From Musa acuminata AAA Group (lineage: Eukaryota; Streptophyta; Magnoliopsida; Zingiberales; Musaceae), in contig NC_088355.1 in the NCBI RefSeq assembly GCF_036884655.1, forward strand, positions 23,086,001 to 23,150,000: 64,000 bases of DNA, written 5' to 3'. Below, one piece after another: positions 32,821 to 44,745 of the stretch. The translations under genes were made by a program, and so were the position numbers. Numbering within the stretch: the stretch's first letter is position 1; each line of letters opens with the position of its first letter. Below the pieces are notes generated by a model that made no database searches, was not told the DNA's origin, and saw only the letters and a list, made by a program, of their open reading frames with translations.

Positions 32821-34350
32821 CTAAGGATCAATATCCTCAGCATCCTCTCCTCTAATATGTCCCACATATCTCTCAGGAGGATGAGATACTCTATCAGACC
32901 TGCGTAAAGTTGAAACTTGTGTATTAGGTACCTGAACAGACTCAGGCTGTAGAGTGGTGCTTGAGCTTGGTTCTCTAACTTCACTCAACTCTATCATTCT
33001 CCCACTGTCTCCGCCAAGAATGTGTTCCTTCTCAAGGAACACTACTCTATAAGCTACAAAGACCTTTTGGTCCTCGGGATGATAGAAGTAATACCCACAA
33101 GTTTCCTTGGGGTACCCCACAAATATGCATCGCTCTGTCCTTGATTCTAACTTATCGGGGTTGTGTCTTTTAACGTGGGCTGGGCAGCCCCAAATCTTAA
33201 CAACCTTAAGATCAGGCTTCTTCCCTTTCCATATCTCATATGGTGTATACACTACCGACTTAGTTGGAACTCTATTCAAAAGGTAAGCTGCGGTTTCTAA
33301 GGCATATCCCCAGAATGAGATGGGTAGGTCAGCGAAACTCATAATGGACCGTACCATATCTAATAAAGTACGATTTCTCCTTTCAGAGACACCATTGAGC
33401 TAAGGTGTGTAAGGATGTGTCCATTGGGATAATATCCCATGGTCCTTGAGGAACTGAGTAAACTCTGTACTTAAGTACTCACCTCCTCGATCTGATCGAA
33501 GAGTTTTGATACTCTTTCCAGTCTAGTTCTCCACCTCATTCTTATACTCTCTGAATTTCTCAAAGGCCTCGGACTTGTACTTCATTAAGTACACATATCC
33601 ATACCTTGAGAAATCATCAGTAAATGTAATGAAGTAGGAGTAACCTCCAATGGCATGAGTTGACATGAGTCCACATACATCACTATGTATGAGTTCCAAC
33701 AACTCAGTGGCTCTCTCTCCAGTTCCACTACATGGAGAGTTGGTCAATTTTCCACGAATGCAAGGCTCACAAGTTGCATAAGACATATAGTCGAATGGAT
33801 CTAGATATCCATCATTTAGCAACTTTTGAATCCTTCTTTCATGGATGTGACCTGGCCTACAATGCCACAGGTATGCACTGTTCAACTCATCTCGTTTCCT
33901 TTTGGACACATTTACATTCATGATATGTGGAGTGGTGTCTAACATAAATAAACCATTATGCAATGTTCCTTTCGTGATGATCTTATCATCTAATAATATC
34001 GAACAACCATTGTTCTCAAAAACAAATTTATATCCACTAACTGTTAAACATGAAATGGAGATAATGTTTTTGATAATAGAAGGAACAAAATAACATGCAT
34101 CTAATGCAATAAAAGCTCCACTAGGCAGATGTAGGGCGACCTCGCCAACAGCTAATACAACAACTTTTGCTCTATTACCCATCTTGAGATCCATCTCGCC
34201 TCTCTCTAGTCTCCTAGGCCTTGCCAGAACTTGTAACGAATTGCATATATGATAAGCACTACCGGTATCCAATACCCATATGTTATCATAAGAGTCTGAC
34301 AAATGGAGACTGATCATGAATGTACCTGAAGCTTCATCAAGCTTTTGTTT
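32821..34350 (-). pseudogene. Copia E protease and integrase
   Basis: The protease motif [12 protein letters not shown] lies near 34245-34285. The pre-integrase histidine/cysteine region ([10 protein letters not shown], then CEPCIRGK) is near 33750-33860. The integrase core starts with ELIHSDVCG near 33680. A stop near 33522 and a TAG near 33400 (before the LNGVSERRNRT block) interrupt the core. A later open part (32821-33357) carries the PYEIWKGKKPDL and GCPAHVK segments typical of the copia integrase C-terminus. Confidence 0.9.
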
Positions 34351-35145
34351 CGCCCTTTCTGCAAGGTACTCTTTGCAGTTTCTCTTCCAATGCCCATCTT
34401 TACCACAGTGGAAGCACTGGCCTTTGTCCTTTGCTGGGTCTTTCTTAGCAACCTTTGCTTTACCTTGTTTGCCCTTGCCCTTTCCCTTCTTAAGGGACCT
34501 TTCTGCTTTCCTTTTCTTTCTGGTCTCACTAGTGTAGAGAACTGGCTTCTCTTTCTTAATAGTACTCTCTGCCTCCCTCAACATATTGAGGAGCTCTGGG
34601 AGAGTCACCTCAAGCTTGTTCATATTAAAATTAATTATGAACTGTGAAAAGGAATCTGGTAGGGACTGAAGCACAATGTCCACACACAAGTTATCCTCTA
34701 GGACCATTCCTAGACCTGTGAGTTTCTCTATCCACTCAATCATCTTTAGGACATGGTTCTGAACCGGTGTCCCCTCAGTCATCCTAGCGCGGAAAAGGCT
34801 CTTGGATATCTCATATCGTTGAGTCCTTCCCTATTCCTCAAACAATTTGAGGACATGTAGGAGAATGGATCTAGCATCCATCTTTTCATGTTGTCTCTGT
34901 AACTCTGGAGTCATAGAGCCCAACATATAGCACTGAGCAAGAGTGGAGTCATCAATGTACTTCACGTAGCGAGCGATCTCATCCTCGCTTGCCCCTTCTT
35001 CGGGCGTAGGCATCACTATATCAAGGACGTACACGATTTTCTCCGCTGTGAGAACAATTCTCAAGTTACGGAGCCAATCCGTATAGTTTGGACCAGTGAG
35101 GTGGTTGACATCAAGTATGCCACGTAAGGGATTTGAAAGCGACAT
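34351..35145 (-). pseudogene. Copia E gag
   Basis: Gag starts at the ATG at 35145 (MSLSNPLRGILDVNHLTGPN), a common plant copia gag opening followed by YTDWLRNLRIVLTAEK. Stops interrupt it between 34831 and 34782. The later part has a lysine/arginine-rich tract and an intact zinc knuckle, [14 protein letters not shown], near 34380-34425. A functional gag would form the particle around element RNA. Confidence 0.92.
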
Positions 35146-35342
35146 TTTCTGAAAATAAAGATGTAGCAGAAATGAATAACATGCAGATTTTGCAAGAAAT
35201 AAACTATCAAGATATGGACTTCTATCTTAATATGCTCCCACTATTTTACTAACGAGTCACGCGACACCCTCAGCACGTGAAACGGAAGTCTCCGGCAGAC
35301 TTCTAGTGGGGATCAGGATCCAATCAGCGTCTTAGTGTAACC

Positions 35343-35632
35343 TCGAGAGACTCGACCAATCACACTAAGCCTAAAAGGTAGGCAACTCTTACCGATCACA
35401 ACTCCTTGTGATTCCCGTCCTGTTCGACCTCCGAATCACCATGGCCTCGAGGGACTCGACCAACCATGATGCTCGGTTAAGTCAACACCTTCGTTACAAG
35501 ATGAGTCTGATTTGATGATATACCCTCGAGGGACTCGACCAAGCATACCATGCCCTCAGGTCACCAGTGACATCTCTATGTCGTAAGCAAGATAGCGAAT
35601 CGCGATATAGGTGAGTCTCGAGGGACTCGACC
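35343..35632. repeat. Four spaced copies of an 18-bp motif in the E leader
   Basis: CTCGAGGGACTCGACCAA, or one base different, occurs near 35343, 35446, 35523 and 35612. The intervals are 75-105 bp. Each motif is partly self-complementary (CTCGAG, and GAGGGACTC with a short loop). Confidence 0.85.
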
Positions 35633-36419
35633 AACTCAACCTACACCGGGAATCGGTTCCTACTCATAACGATGGAAGGCCACGTGGGTCAATCTAATTG
35701 CCTCACGTTTACCGACTTAATATTATCGAGAGATGTTTCTATAATTTGGTCTCCTAATATGACATGTCACACATATACATATTTAATATATATCTACATC
35801 GCATGCAAATATATATACATATCTAGTATGTGTATAAGCAATCACATCAGATGATCATGGACCACAACCTAATATGATTAGGCCCGAGCCAGTAGGCCTA
35901 ATCACTCACATCAAGATCTATGTGTGCAACGGTGCATCTCCATGCCCTGTGATCGTCCATCTCATCCTCGTCGGTTCCGTCGACATCTTGATGCATCTCC
36001 ATGCATCACGATCGTCCGTCTCGTGGGTCCCGCTATCGCATCCACGCTCCCGCTGCGCCTCCTCATGTGATTACAACTTAATCATAGGTACGCAGGCCCG
36101 ACAATAAACGAGAAATATAATGGAGGTTCGCAGACCTCAATAAAAATAATCACAAGTACACACATCACACGGTCCATGATCATCCGTCCACACATCATAC
36201 ATCACATGTATAAATAATCATCATCATGTAGGACTACTAGATAATAATAAAAATAATAATCAACTAAACCTTTTAATTAATTAATATTTTTCTGAAATCA
36301 GGGACATGTAGGGAATTTCTCAATTCCTAAGGGTATTTTCATAATTTGGACAAAAGACAGAAACTGAAATTTCTCAAATTCCGAGGGGCAAAACCATCTT
36401 TTGCCCATAAAACCCTAAT

Positions 36420-36910
36420 ACCCTTTCCCCTTTTCGCTGCTGCCGTCGCCGCCACCCTACCGGCGGCGGCCTGTGCGGCGGGGCGAGGGCGCTGCCCTCG
36501 CCTGCAGGCGGCACACTCGCTGGCGGCGCTGTCGCTGTAGGTGGGCTCCCCCTTCGGGCGTCGCTGCCTCCGCAGGCGATGCTGTCCCGCTTGGTGGCCG
36601 CCCCTAGGGGGGGGGATTCGCCCGTAGGAGCTGCGGCGATAGGCGTCGCGCGTCGCTGCCCTGCGGAGGCAGGCGTCGCGCGTCGCTGCCCTGCGGCGGC
36701 AGGCGTCGCGCGTCGCTGCCCTGCGGCGGTAGGCGCCGCTTCCTTTCGGCGGCAGGCGCCATTGCCCTACGGCGCCTCTGCCCGTGGGTTGCTAGCCCCG
36801 CCGGCAGAAGCCTGCTGCAAGCAGGCCGCCGGCCGACTACTGCAGACGCAGCCCCTACGGTACCCGCCTTCAGCTGCGCTGCACGCACGCAGATTGAGGG
36901 CAGCAACTGT
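36420..36910. repeat. GC-rich block with 27-bp tandem units in the E leader
   Basis: Three tandem copies of a 27-bp unit, built on gcaggcgtcgcgcgtcgctg plus ccctgcg, lie at about 36642-36730. They sit inside an approximately 490-bp block that is far richer in G+C than anything else in the window. A 199-codon plus-strand frame (36579-37178) runs through it and into the LTR. It reads as Ala/Arg repeats and looks compositional. Confidence 0.85.
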
Positions 36911-37006
36911 TGCTGCCCTTTCTCGCTTTTGCGTTAACGATTTTGACGTCAAAATTCTTCCTAAACACAATACACGCAGTTCAAAACCAATCATTCGCAC
37001 GAACAA

Positions 37007-37022
37007 CCTGGCTCTGATACCA
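37007..37022 (-). other. PBS of copia E
   Basis: The complement reads TGGTATCAGAGCCAGG, a 16-base match to the plant initiator tRNA-Met 3' end. It lies one base inside the LTR edge at 37024. Confidence 0.92.
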
Positions 37023-37023
37023 T

Positions 37024-38517
37024 TGTTGGGAAATCATGGGGGGCGACATCATATGCGCAGCGGAAGAACAAGAAAACAAAAATCCCCGATTCCTAAAAAG
37101 ATGTTCGTCGTCGTACGAAGATTGGTGCGCAAAAAATTCGCAAAACACAAAACTGCGTATAGAGATTGTGTTACCTAGGGAGATCGTATATCCCTGTTTC
37201 CTTGCAGATCCTTAGGAGAGGGTGAAGGAGGTCAAGGGTCCTCCTCTCTAGCGGTGATCCACACAGCAGGGTTGCGACGACGCTCCTCAAAACTCCAGGC
37301 CTACTCTGAGGTGGAGAGGGAGAGGAGAATAGGAAAGGCAAGCAAAGACTCTAGCCTATGAGGCTGTGAATCCCTCCTATTTTTAGAGATCCCGTGTCAA
37401 ACCCTAATGGGTCCTTCCCTAGTGGGTATTGGATCTGCATCCAATAAGACAAGGGCTCCGTCGGATATCTCATATTCGAACCTCTACTCATCGCAATGCC
37501 TACCATATGTGTGTGACCCTCTAGGCCCAATATCGAGCTGGCCGTGAGTCATACCTGTCAGAACTCCTTTTAACTTAGTGAATTATTATCTCTGTAATAA
37601 TTCACTCGACTCATCGACTACGGACGTACTAGGCCACTACACCGTAGTCCCCAGACGATACAGGGGAATCCAATCCATTGGACCTGTCTGTCCTCGGTTA
37701 CCATGTACTTATAGTCCCTCATCCATCTAATTTCCCAGAGACCGTATATCGAGCATGGTGCAGTCAGACCCATACGGTTTCTAGTCAAGTCTCGCTCTAA
37801 TCGGATTCTCCCGGAGAACTCTTTCTCTCTCAACCCGAATGACCCTGGCCAGGGATTTGTCTGAGCAAGAACACATAGGATATTCCTCTCATGACGCCGA
37901 GAGTGGATGATCCTCTATCGACACTCAATAGCCCTCGTAAGGTCGACTACCACTCCCAATGACCAACTCTACTAGATCTGGGACAGCCAAACCTATAAGT
38001 CTGGTATCAAAGAGTGGAGCACTCATACAGGACATCCTTGGTGTCTCAAGTCTAAGGACCAGATACACCACTAGGACTACGGAATCGCTGTCTGACAATA
38101 AGGCATCATCAACCATCCAGCATTCCGTAAGCGGATCAATCAGTGAACTCATTCTCCAATGAGCACCTGTACTGTATCCCTAGTGTCCCTACACGAGCAG
38201 CTATGAGACCAGCTGCATCCATCATATGGATGGGTATACAGCACACCAGTCTATCTGGTTATCACGATGTCCCTCTCGAGTAACCTATGACCGGGATTAT
38301 TTAGGATATGTGTTTAAAGGTGAATCGATCTCATTATCGTGATCTCATCACGATCCGATTCTCATTGCACAAATCCAAGGACATCACAATATATATATGC
38401 ATTTATGCAATAGTTATAAAGTGATATACGCCAAAATATAATAAGCAAAAAGATTCTGTATCAAGTCACACGTGCCATCACTCACGTGATTGGCTTGCTG
38501 GGCACCTATGACTGGCA
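37024..38517 (-). repeat. 5' LTR of copia E
   Basis: The plus-strand reading is TGTTGGGAAATC to ACCTATGACTGGCA, the intact form of both ends. It is the same length as the 3' LTR. The first 300 bp show eight substitutions between the two copies. Confidence 0.93.
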
Positions 38518-39643
38518 AATACGATACAAACATAATCTTTCATAAATGTATTCCGATTTGAAAGAAAACAAAAGCAAGAGCATACAAGGATTTTCAAGAA
38601 ATCATATATAGCTCAATTGAAATAAGAAAGTTAGATAAATTCAATGTCCAAAGAAATAAAACTAGAAGAGGCATATATCGAAAGCAAATGCGTTACAATG
38701 GGATGCATGTGCCGAACCATTACGATGCAAACATAATCTTTAGATGATAGCTGCAGATGTACAAAAAAATAGAGGACAAAAGTATACAGGAATTTAAGGT
38801 AATAATGTAAAGCTAAACTGAAGTAAGAGTTTTTGTCGAAATCGATTTCCAAAGAGAATAAACAAGGAAAGCCGAAATCGACTAAAGCTCGATTCTGGCA
38901 GAATTTGATAGGAACATTGTATGAACTATTTGGATTACCAATTATGCTCCAATTTATACAAAATAGGTGTCATTAGAAAGCTTTGTCAATCTAGTTTTAG
39001 GCAAATGAAGTTTAACAAGAATTGAAATTTACAATAGGGAGTTACAGATAATTTCATAGCTAAAAGTCTGAACATATTTGCTTTATTTTACTGAATCCAT
39101 AGGGTCGATGAAAGCAGATGTTTCAGTTAGCAATTGTATTCAAAAAATTTAAAATCAGGTATACACAGAAAGTATTTTGAGTCTAGCTTCAAATAAATCA
39201 TACTTTGTATGAAAATGAGTTCACAACAGAAAGTTATAAGTAGTTAAGCAACAAGAGGTTAGAAATTTTAGTCCCTATTTTGTAGAATCTGTAGGGTTAA
39301 TTTAAACAGAAGTCTTAGTAAGCATTTAAACTCCAAATCATTCGATATTAGTATCAAAATAAATATTTTTTTGTCTACTTTCAAATGGAACAGGTCTTGT
39401 CTAAATCAGAGTTTATTACAAAATGTTATGACCGAAACATTGCATAGAGGTCAGATTACCGAAAAATTAGAGATTCATAGCTTTATATCAAAACGAAAGA
39501 AGGTCTGGTTCTCAGTTGAAATCTTTTAAATTTTGCAGAATAAAAATGGAAACAAAGATTAAGGTTACTGTGGGATGGGGTTAGAACACTTGCCTTAAAA
39601 TTATTTGAATCCCAAATGTGGAAAATTTGATGAAAAACCTCAA

Positions 39644-39708
39644 GCTCTTCTTCTTCTTCTTCTTCTTCTTCTTCTTCTTCTTCTTCTTCTTCTTCTTCTT
39701 CTTCTTCC
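39644..39708. repeat. (CTT)n microsatellite in F
   Basis: About 21 CTT units in a row. A plus-strand frame across it gives a run of leucines and is not a gene. Confidence 0.95.
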
Positions 39709-39894
39709 CTTCTCTTCTCAAACTCACGTTGGCTGCAACTCTTCAGGTTTGTTTTCTTTAAGCTTTCATCTAATTATTTGGGTTTTTGCTAATGCAAAAG
39801 TTGCAAGGTGTCATGCATGCATGAAAGGGGCTAGGTGTCATCTTTAGAGCAAAGATAAGTGGCACCAACCTTAGGTTAGCTAGTGACACATGTC

Positions 39895-39897
<3 letters not shown>

Positions 39898-39927
<30 letters not shown>
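39898..39927. repeat. (TA)n microsatellite in F
   Basis: About 14-15 TA dinucleotides, following tgtccac. Confidence 0.95.
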
Positions 39928-39931
<4 letters not shown>

Positions 39932-40104
39932 TAAATCTGAATCTTTCATAAATTATATCAAACTTCTAATATTTACTCTTAGGTCCCTAGCCATAAACTT
40001 TTAATATAATATCATTTAATATAAAATAATTATTAAATAATCCTTATTTTTTACAAACAAACCTTTTACTAAATTTTAAAAAAAATGGGGGATGTTACAC
40101 TAAG

Positions 40105-40634
40105 AGGCTTAGGTAGTTGGATGGAGATTCAGTACCTAATAGGGCATAATCTATTAGGATTAAGTTGATACGGGAGCCTCTATAAATATGAGGGAACCAA
40201 AGAATGATAGGCTAAACCCTTTTTGGTTGCCACATCTTATACTCCTCTCTCCCTCAACTCCTCAGTCGACAGCTCTTGTTTAGGGTGTGTGGACAACAAG
40301 AAGGGTCAACCCCTTCTTGATTGTGTGGTTGCGTGAAAGCAAGGATTGTACAGTGATTTAAGGAGCATTTTCGCAGCCCCTACCATGTAGATCATCACTA
40401 GAGAGGAGGATAGTTGACTGACCTCCTTCATCTTCTCTCATAGATCTGTAGGATTTTAGGGATATATGATCTCCCTAGGTAACACATTTTTCATATATGC
40501 ATAGTTTTTCGGTTTTACGATTTTTGCGTACCAATCTTCGCATGACGATGGAACCTATTCTTTAAGAAATCTAGAATTTTATTTTTTTTTCATTATTTCG
40601 CTATGCATGTAATATTGCCCCAGGTTTCCCAACA
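40105..40634 (+). repeat. Copia LTR G, right part
   Basis: The LTR resumes after solo LTR F and ends caggtttcccaaca at 40634, the reverse complement of the E-type LTR edge. A TATA box (cctctataaatatg) is near 40173-40186. Landmarks gatctccctaggtaacac and gcgtaccaatcttcgca match E. The next sequence is coding DNA of copia H, so G sits inside H. Confidence 0.8.
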
Positions 40635-41902
40635 AAGACAATGATCCTATTACATTGAAGAGTTGTACCATATTCTAGGTATAAAGAAAAATCTCTTCTC
40701 TATTGCAAATATAATTGATGTTGCAAATTATATTTTTTTTTTATCCTAATGAAGTTAGGTTTCTTTGCAATATAAAAAAATTAAATACATATGTAATACA
40801 TATGTACAAAGGTCAAAGATTTATATACTTTGTTAGTATCAACCTCTTATGTTGATAAGATGTGTACGAATGGGCATATGCTAGACTTGGTCATATAAAT
40901 TTTCTTAAATTGAAGGTTATGATATAGAAAAGTTTAGTGAATAGTCTTTTCAATCTTACTACTTCTAGCAGTAATGCAGTTTGTAAAGGGTGTCAATATG
41001 GTAAATCACATAGGCAACCTTTTAATATATCACTTTCACGATGTAAATTTCCCTTGGAGCTTATTTATAGTGATCTAATGAGCCCTACTCAAACACCATC
41101 TTATTCAAGTTCTCGTTATATGTTTTTCTTTATTGATGATTCTATAAGGTTCACTTAGGTTTATTTTGTGAAGAAAAAATTAGAAGTTTTTTTAAAATTT
41201 CATGAGTTCAAGTTAATAATTGAAAGTGCTTTTAAAAGAAAAATTAAAAGATTATGCATTGATAATGACAGAGAGTTCACTTCTGATAGATTCTTTTCTT
41301 TTTACAACATCCAAAGGGAATTTATGCATACAAATATATTACAACAAAATGATATGGTTGAAAAAAAGGTTCAACATCCCATGAAGACTACTAAATGTTA
41401 GCTTCATGCAAAGAATTTACCCAAAACCTTATGGGCAGACGGTATGATATATATAACTTATATTATTAATTGAACTCCTCTTAGTCCAATCAATCTGAAG
41501 TCTCCATATGAGATTGGTGAAAAACCAAACGTTAAACATTTCAAAATATTTGGTTACTCGTGCTATGCTCATATGCCAGACACAAAGAGAAACAAGCTTG
41601 ATACTAAGGCTAAGAAATGCATCTTTATTGAGTATGATGAAAGAAAGAAATATTGAAAATGTATAGATCCATAAACACATGATATGTGGTATCTCATTGT
41701 GTTTAATGATTTTTTTATTATTATCTTTCACAAATAATTTTTTTTAAATATCAATAATAATAATGAAAGTGATACATGTTCAAAACCTGTGGTTAAGATT
41801 ATTTTGTCATCTAATACTCCTATGGATTTTGGCTCATCTTCTTCCTCATTTGTATCTACTCTTGTTATTTATTCATCAACAATAATGGAGCAAAGTGATA
41901 GG
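40635..41902 (+). pseudogene. Copia H: pre-integrase and integrase remnant
   Basis: The start, near 40660-40740, reads like the end of the protease/pre-integrase segment. The zinc region contains CKGCQYGKSHRQPF near 40980. The integrase core has LIYSDLMSP, then FFIDDS and CIDNDREFTS. It continues to the copia linker (KHFKIFGYSCYAHMPDTKRNKLD, 41538-41606). Stops near 41156, 41399, 41472 and 41655 break it. Gypsy I interrupts it at 41907. Confidence 0.85.
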
Positions 41903-41907
41903 GAAAG

Positions 41908-42633
41908 TGTTAGGATAGCTAGGAGAGTTCTAATTGAGAGGGACACTCTGTTAGGACTCTGTTAGGACTCTAGTTAGGAGAGTCCTAATTGAGAGGGACA
42001 TTCTGTTGGGACTCTAGCTAGGAGAGTCCTAATTGAGAGGGACATTCATGTAGGAGGTTTTTTCTTAGAGAAGAATTAGGAGTTGTAAGGGAATAGGAGT
42101 CATGAGTAGGAGTCCTATTATGAGTTAGGGTTTAGAAGCCCTATAAATAGCCATGTATTCCTTCTCTTTTCTTAAGCAATAGATGAATCTTTTCGGCAGT
42201 CTTTGAGTAGCAACTTGGAGGGAGGAACCCCTATAGAGTTCCAAGGAGGCCGATCCCCTAAAAAGATCAACGGACATTCTGTTAGCACTCTGTTAGGACT
42301 CTAGCTAGGAGAGTCCTAATTGAGAGGGACATTCTGTTAGGACTCTAGCTAGGAGAGTCCTAATTGAGAGGGACATTCATGTAGGAGGTTTTTTCTTAGA
42401 GGAGAATTAGGAGTTGTAAGGGAATAGGAGTCTTGAGTATGAGTCCTATTAGGAGTTAGGGTTTAGAAGCCCTATAAATAGCCATGTATTCCTTCTCTTT
42501 TCTTAAGCAATAGATGAATCTTTTCTGTAGCCTTTGAGCAGCAACTTGGAGGGAGGAACCCCTATAGAGTTCCAAGGAGGCCGATCCCCTAAAGAGATCG
42601 ACCCCAAGTTTAGAATCTGCAAGGGTTCTATCA
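41908..42633 (+). repeat. 5' LTR of gypsy I with a partial internal duplication
   Basis: The LTR starts TGTTAGGATAGC and ends GGGTTCTATCA. It is 726 bp, compared with 387 bp for the 3' LTR. An almost whole LTR (41908-42270) stops at agatcaac and is followed by a second copy from the U3 repeats (ggacattctgttag) to the true end. Two TATA boxes (ctataaatagcc) are therefore present, near 42141 and 42472. Confidence 0.88.
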
Positions 42634-42635
42634 CC

Positions 42636-42647
42636 TGGTATCAAAGC
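42636..42647 (+). other. PBS of gypsy I, one mismatch
   Basis: TGGTATCAAAGC follows the LTR after two bases. One base differs from the family PBS (A for G). Confidence 0.8.
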
Positions 42648-43170
42648 AACGCTCTTGGCATCTCGCTGCCCTTCCATAGCCATCTATCAACCCTCCACAG
42701 CTATCCAAAGCAATTCCCATAATTGCTTAAAAGATCATCGTCGAATTCTGCCATCATCTCTACCACCGCAGATCATCCTTTGATCTCCCCGTGAATTGCA
42801 ATAGGTTCTGGTTTCCTACCTTACTGCTGCCGTAATTTAGTTATCCCTATCTGAAAATCAAAAAAAAAAAAAAATCCGTTCCTCTATTACTGCAAATTTT
42901 CATCGTAAGTTGCTGAAATTTTTCGACAAGAATTCTGCTATCGCAACTTACACCAATTTTCTTGCTGTTACTGCCGAAATTTTCTTGAATAAATTGGACA
43001 TCCTTGCTGTCATATAAACTGAGATATTGCTGTCAATTCCCTCCTCAAATCATTCAAATTTTTTTGTGGAGATTTCGTCTAGAAACCACTGTTTCTTCGA
43101 TAATAATTCTGCTCTTGCAAGACAACACAATTCTACAGCAAACTTTCACTAATTTCTATCAAACCTATAC

Positions 43171-44697
43171 ATGCCTTTAACCTGTCAACAAAAGAGAGAT
43201 CTTAACATCACAGATTTGGAGTCATATACTATGGCATCTGAGGAGGCAATCAATGCTAAATTTGAAGCCTTTGAGGCACGAATAGAGGATAAGATTCGGA
43301 CTCTCCTTATCGAATTTAGTTTGGGCCGACCACCAAGCCCGAAGAAATCACATCAAGGAGAGAGCTCTAACCAATCACATCATGCCTAAAGAGATGACTT
43401 CCAAGAGAGAAGAGGCTCTATGATCGACCCCAACTATTCGCGCATGAGAGTGGACTTCCCTAGATGGGAAGAAGGAGACCCAATTGGTTGGATCTCGCGT
43501 GCGGAGTGATATTTTCGGTACCATAAAACTGCGGATGCATCCATGGTAGAAATTGTAGCTATACATCTTGAAGGGAATGTCATACAATGGTTTGACTGGT
43601 TTGAACACACTTATGGAGTCCTTTCATGGCGACAATTCAAAGAAGGACTACTGATCCGCTTCGGACCAACTTATTACGAGAACATTAACGGACAACTAGC
43701 AAAGATCCGACAAACCTCCACCATTCAGGAGTACCAGACCAGGTTTGAAAGGTTATCTAATCAAACTCGTGATTGGTCTGAAAAACAATTATTAGGGACC
43801 TTTATTGAGGACTTAAAGCCGAAAATCCGGGGAGAAGTTAAGGCGCGACAACCTTACACGCTTATGGTAGCCATCTCTTTCGAATGACTTCAAGAGGAGC
43901 AATTGAACCATGAAGCCCGGAGGACTAGGATCACTCCACGACCTACAATACTAAAGCCCTCAGCCCCCCCTAATATCAACCGAGTCCCTGCACCGAAAAG
44001 GTTAATAAGAGAAGAACTTCGGGAGCGATCTGCGAAGGGGTTATGTTGGCATTACGACAAGCCGTGGAGCCGCGAGCATCGCTGTAAAAAAGGTAGACTT
44101 CTTATGATTGAACCAGTAGAAGATGAGGTCATTGAACATCTAGAAGAGAGCCTTGAACATGAAGAAGAAGATATGGAAGAAGAGCCACAGCCGACCGACA
44201 TTACGGTACACGCACTAGCCGGCTACTCAAATCCACAAACGATAAAAGTTAGAGGCCTTCTCAAACAACAGCTGATCACTGTTCTCATCGACACGGGTAG
44301 CACTAATAACTTCTTGAATAGTAAGGTTGCTGCTCGGATGGCACTGCATATTGAAGGTTGCAGCAAGTTCGATGTAAAGGTTGCCTGTGGCCGTAGAATC
44401 CTAAAGTGCGACCAAAGATGCCCGCAGGTGAAACTATTACTGCAAGACCAAGAAATTATCACCAATTTCTTCCTCCTACCAATCGATGACTATGAGGCAG
44501 TGCTTGGTATAGAATGGCTGACTACACTTGGTGATGTCTCTTGGAACTTTTCTAAATTAATTATGAAATTCTACTGTAAAGACAAACAGATCATCCTACG
44601 CGAGAAGCGCGGAAGCAACGTTACCACTATTTCGACCCAACGAATGGAGAAAGTTTTACACAAGGTAAATGGTGGCTTTTTGATGCACCTCCAGTAG
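43171..44697 (+). pseudogene. Gypsy I gag and protease
   Basis: Gag opens at MPLTCQQKRDLNITD. A TAA at 43387-43389 falls at the codon also lost in gypsy L. Further stops lie near 43507 and 43885. The capsid region reads WRQFKEGLLIRFGPTYYE. In the zinc knuckle the second Cys is replaced (CWHYDKPWSREHRC). The protease motif VLIDTGSTNNFLNS is near 44281-44322. The frame then runs open to TAG at 44697, just before RT. Confidence 0.9.
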
Positions 44698-44745
44698 CAA
44701 CCAGAGGGGAAGAAAATAGAAATTGAAGATCAAAATATTGCCTAA

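Larger units (their letters stand above)
35146..37006 (-). other. Long untranslated leader of copia E
   Basis: The stretch between PBS and gag is unusually long and of patchy composition. It has an AT-rich part (35680-36400), an 18-bp dispersed repeat (35345-35632) and a GC-rich block (36420-36910). No conserved protein is visible. Confidence 0.75.
29819..38517 (-). mobile_element. Young Ty1/copia element E, complete ends, defective
   Basis: This 8,699-bp element has equal LTRs of 1,494 bp (29819-31312 and 37024-38517), a perfect TSD, AATAC (29814-29818 and 38518-38522), a perfect PBS and a polypurine tract. The LTRs look about 97% identical over the parts compared. Minus-strand order is LTR, PBS, a 1.86-kb leader, gag, protease, integrase, RT, RNase H, LTR. 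Several lesions block a full polyprotein. Size and LTR length fit an Angela/Tork-like lineage, which is an inference. Confidence 0.95.
28182..40099 (-). mobile_element. Long solo LTR F (about 3.2 kb) carrying copia E
   Basis: It is bounded by TGTCACGCCCCCCGAA on the left and GGGGGATGTTACA on the right, with a perfect TSD, CTAAG (28177-28181 and 40100-40104). Without E and its duplicated target it is about 3.21 kb and has no coding sequence, PBS or polypurine tract inside. That fits a single LTR. On the minus strand it starts TGTAACATCCCCC, as do long LTRs of Tekay/Del-type gypsy elements. The lineage and orientation are inferences. Confidence 0.75.

Noticed and set aside
36579..37178. 199-codon gene in the GC-rich leader of copia E
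   Set aside because: It consists of Ala/Arg-rich repeats from 27-bp tandem units and runs on into the LTR and PBS. Its open frame follows from high G+C content.
39605..39847. 80-codon frame with a run of leucines
   Set aside because: The leucines come from the (CTT)n microsatellite. No start context or homology supports a gene.
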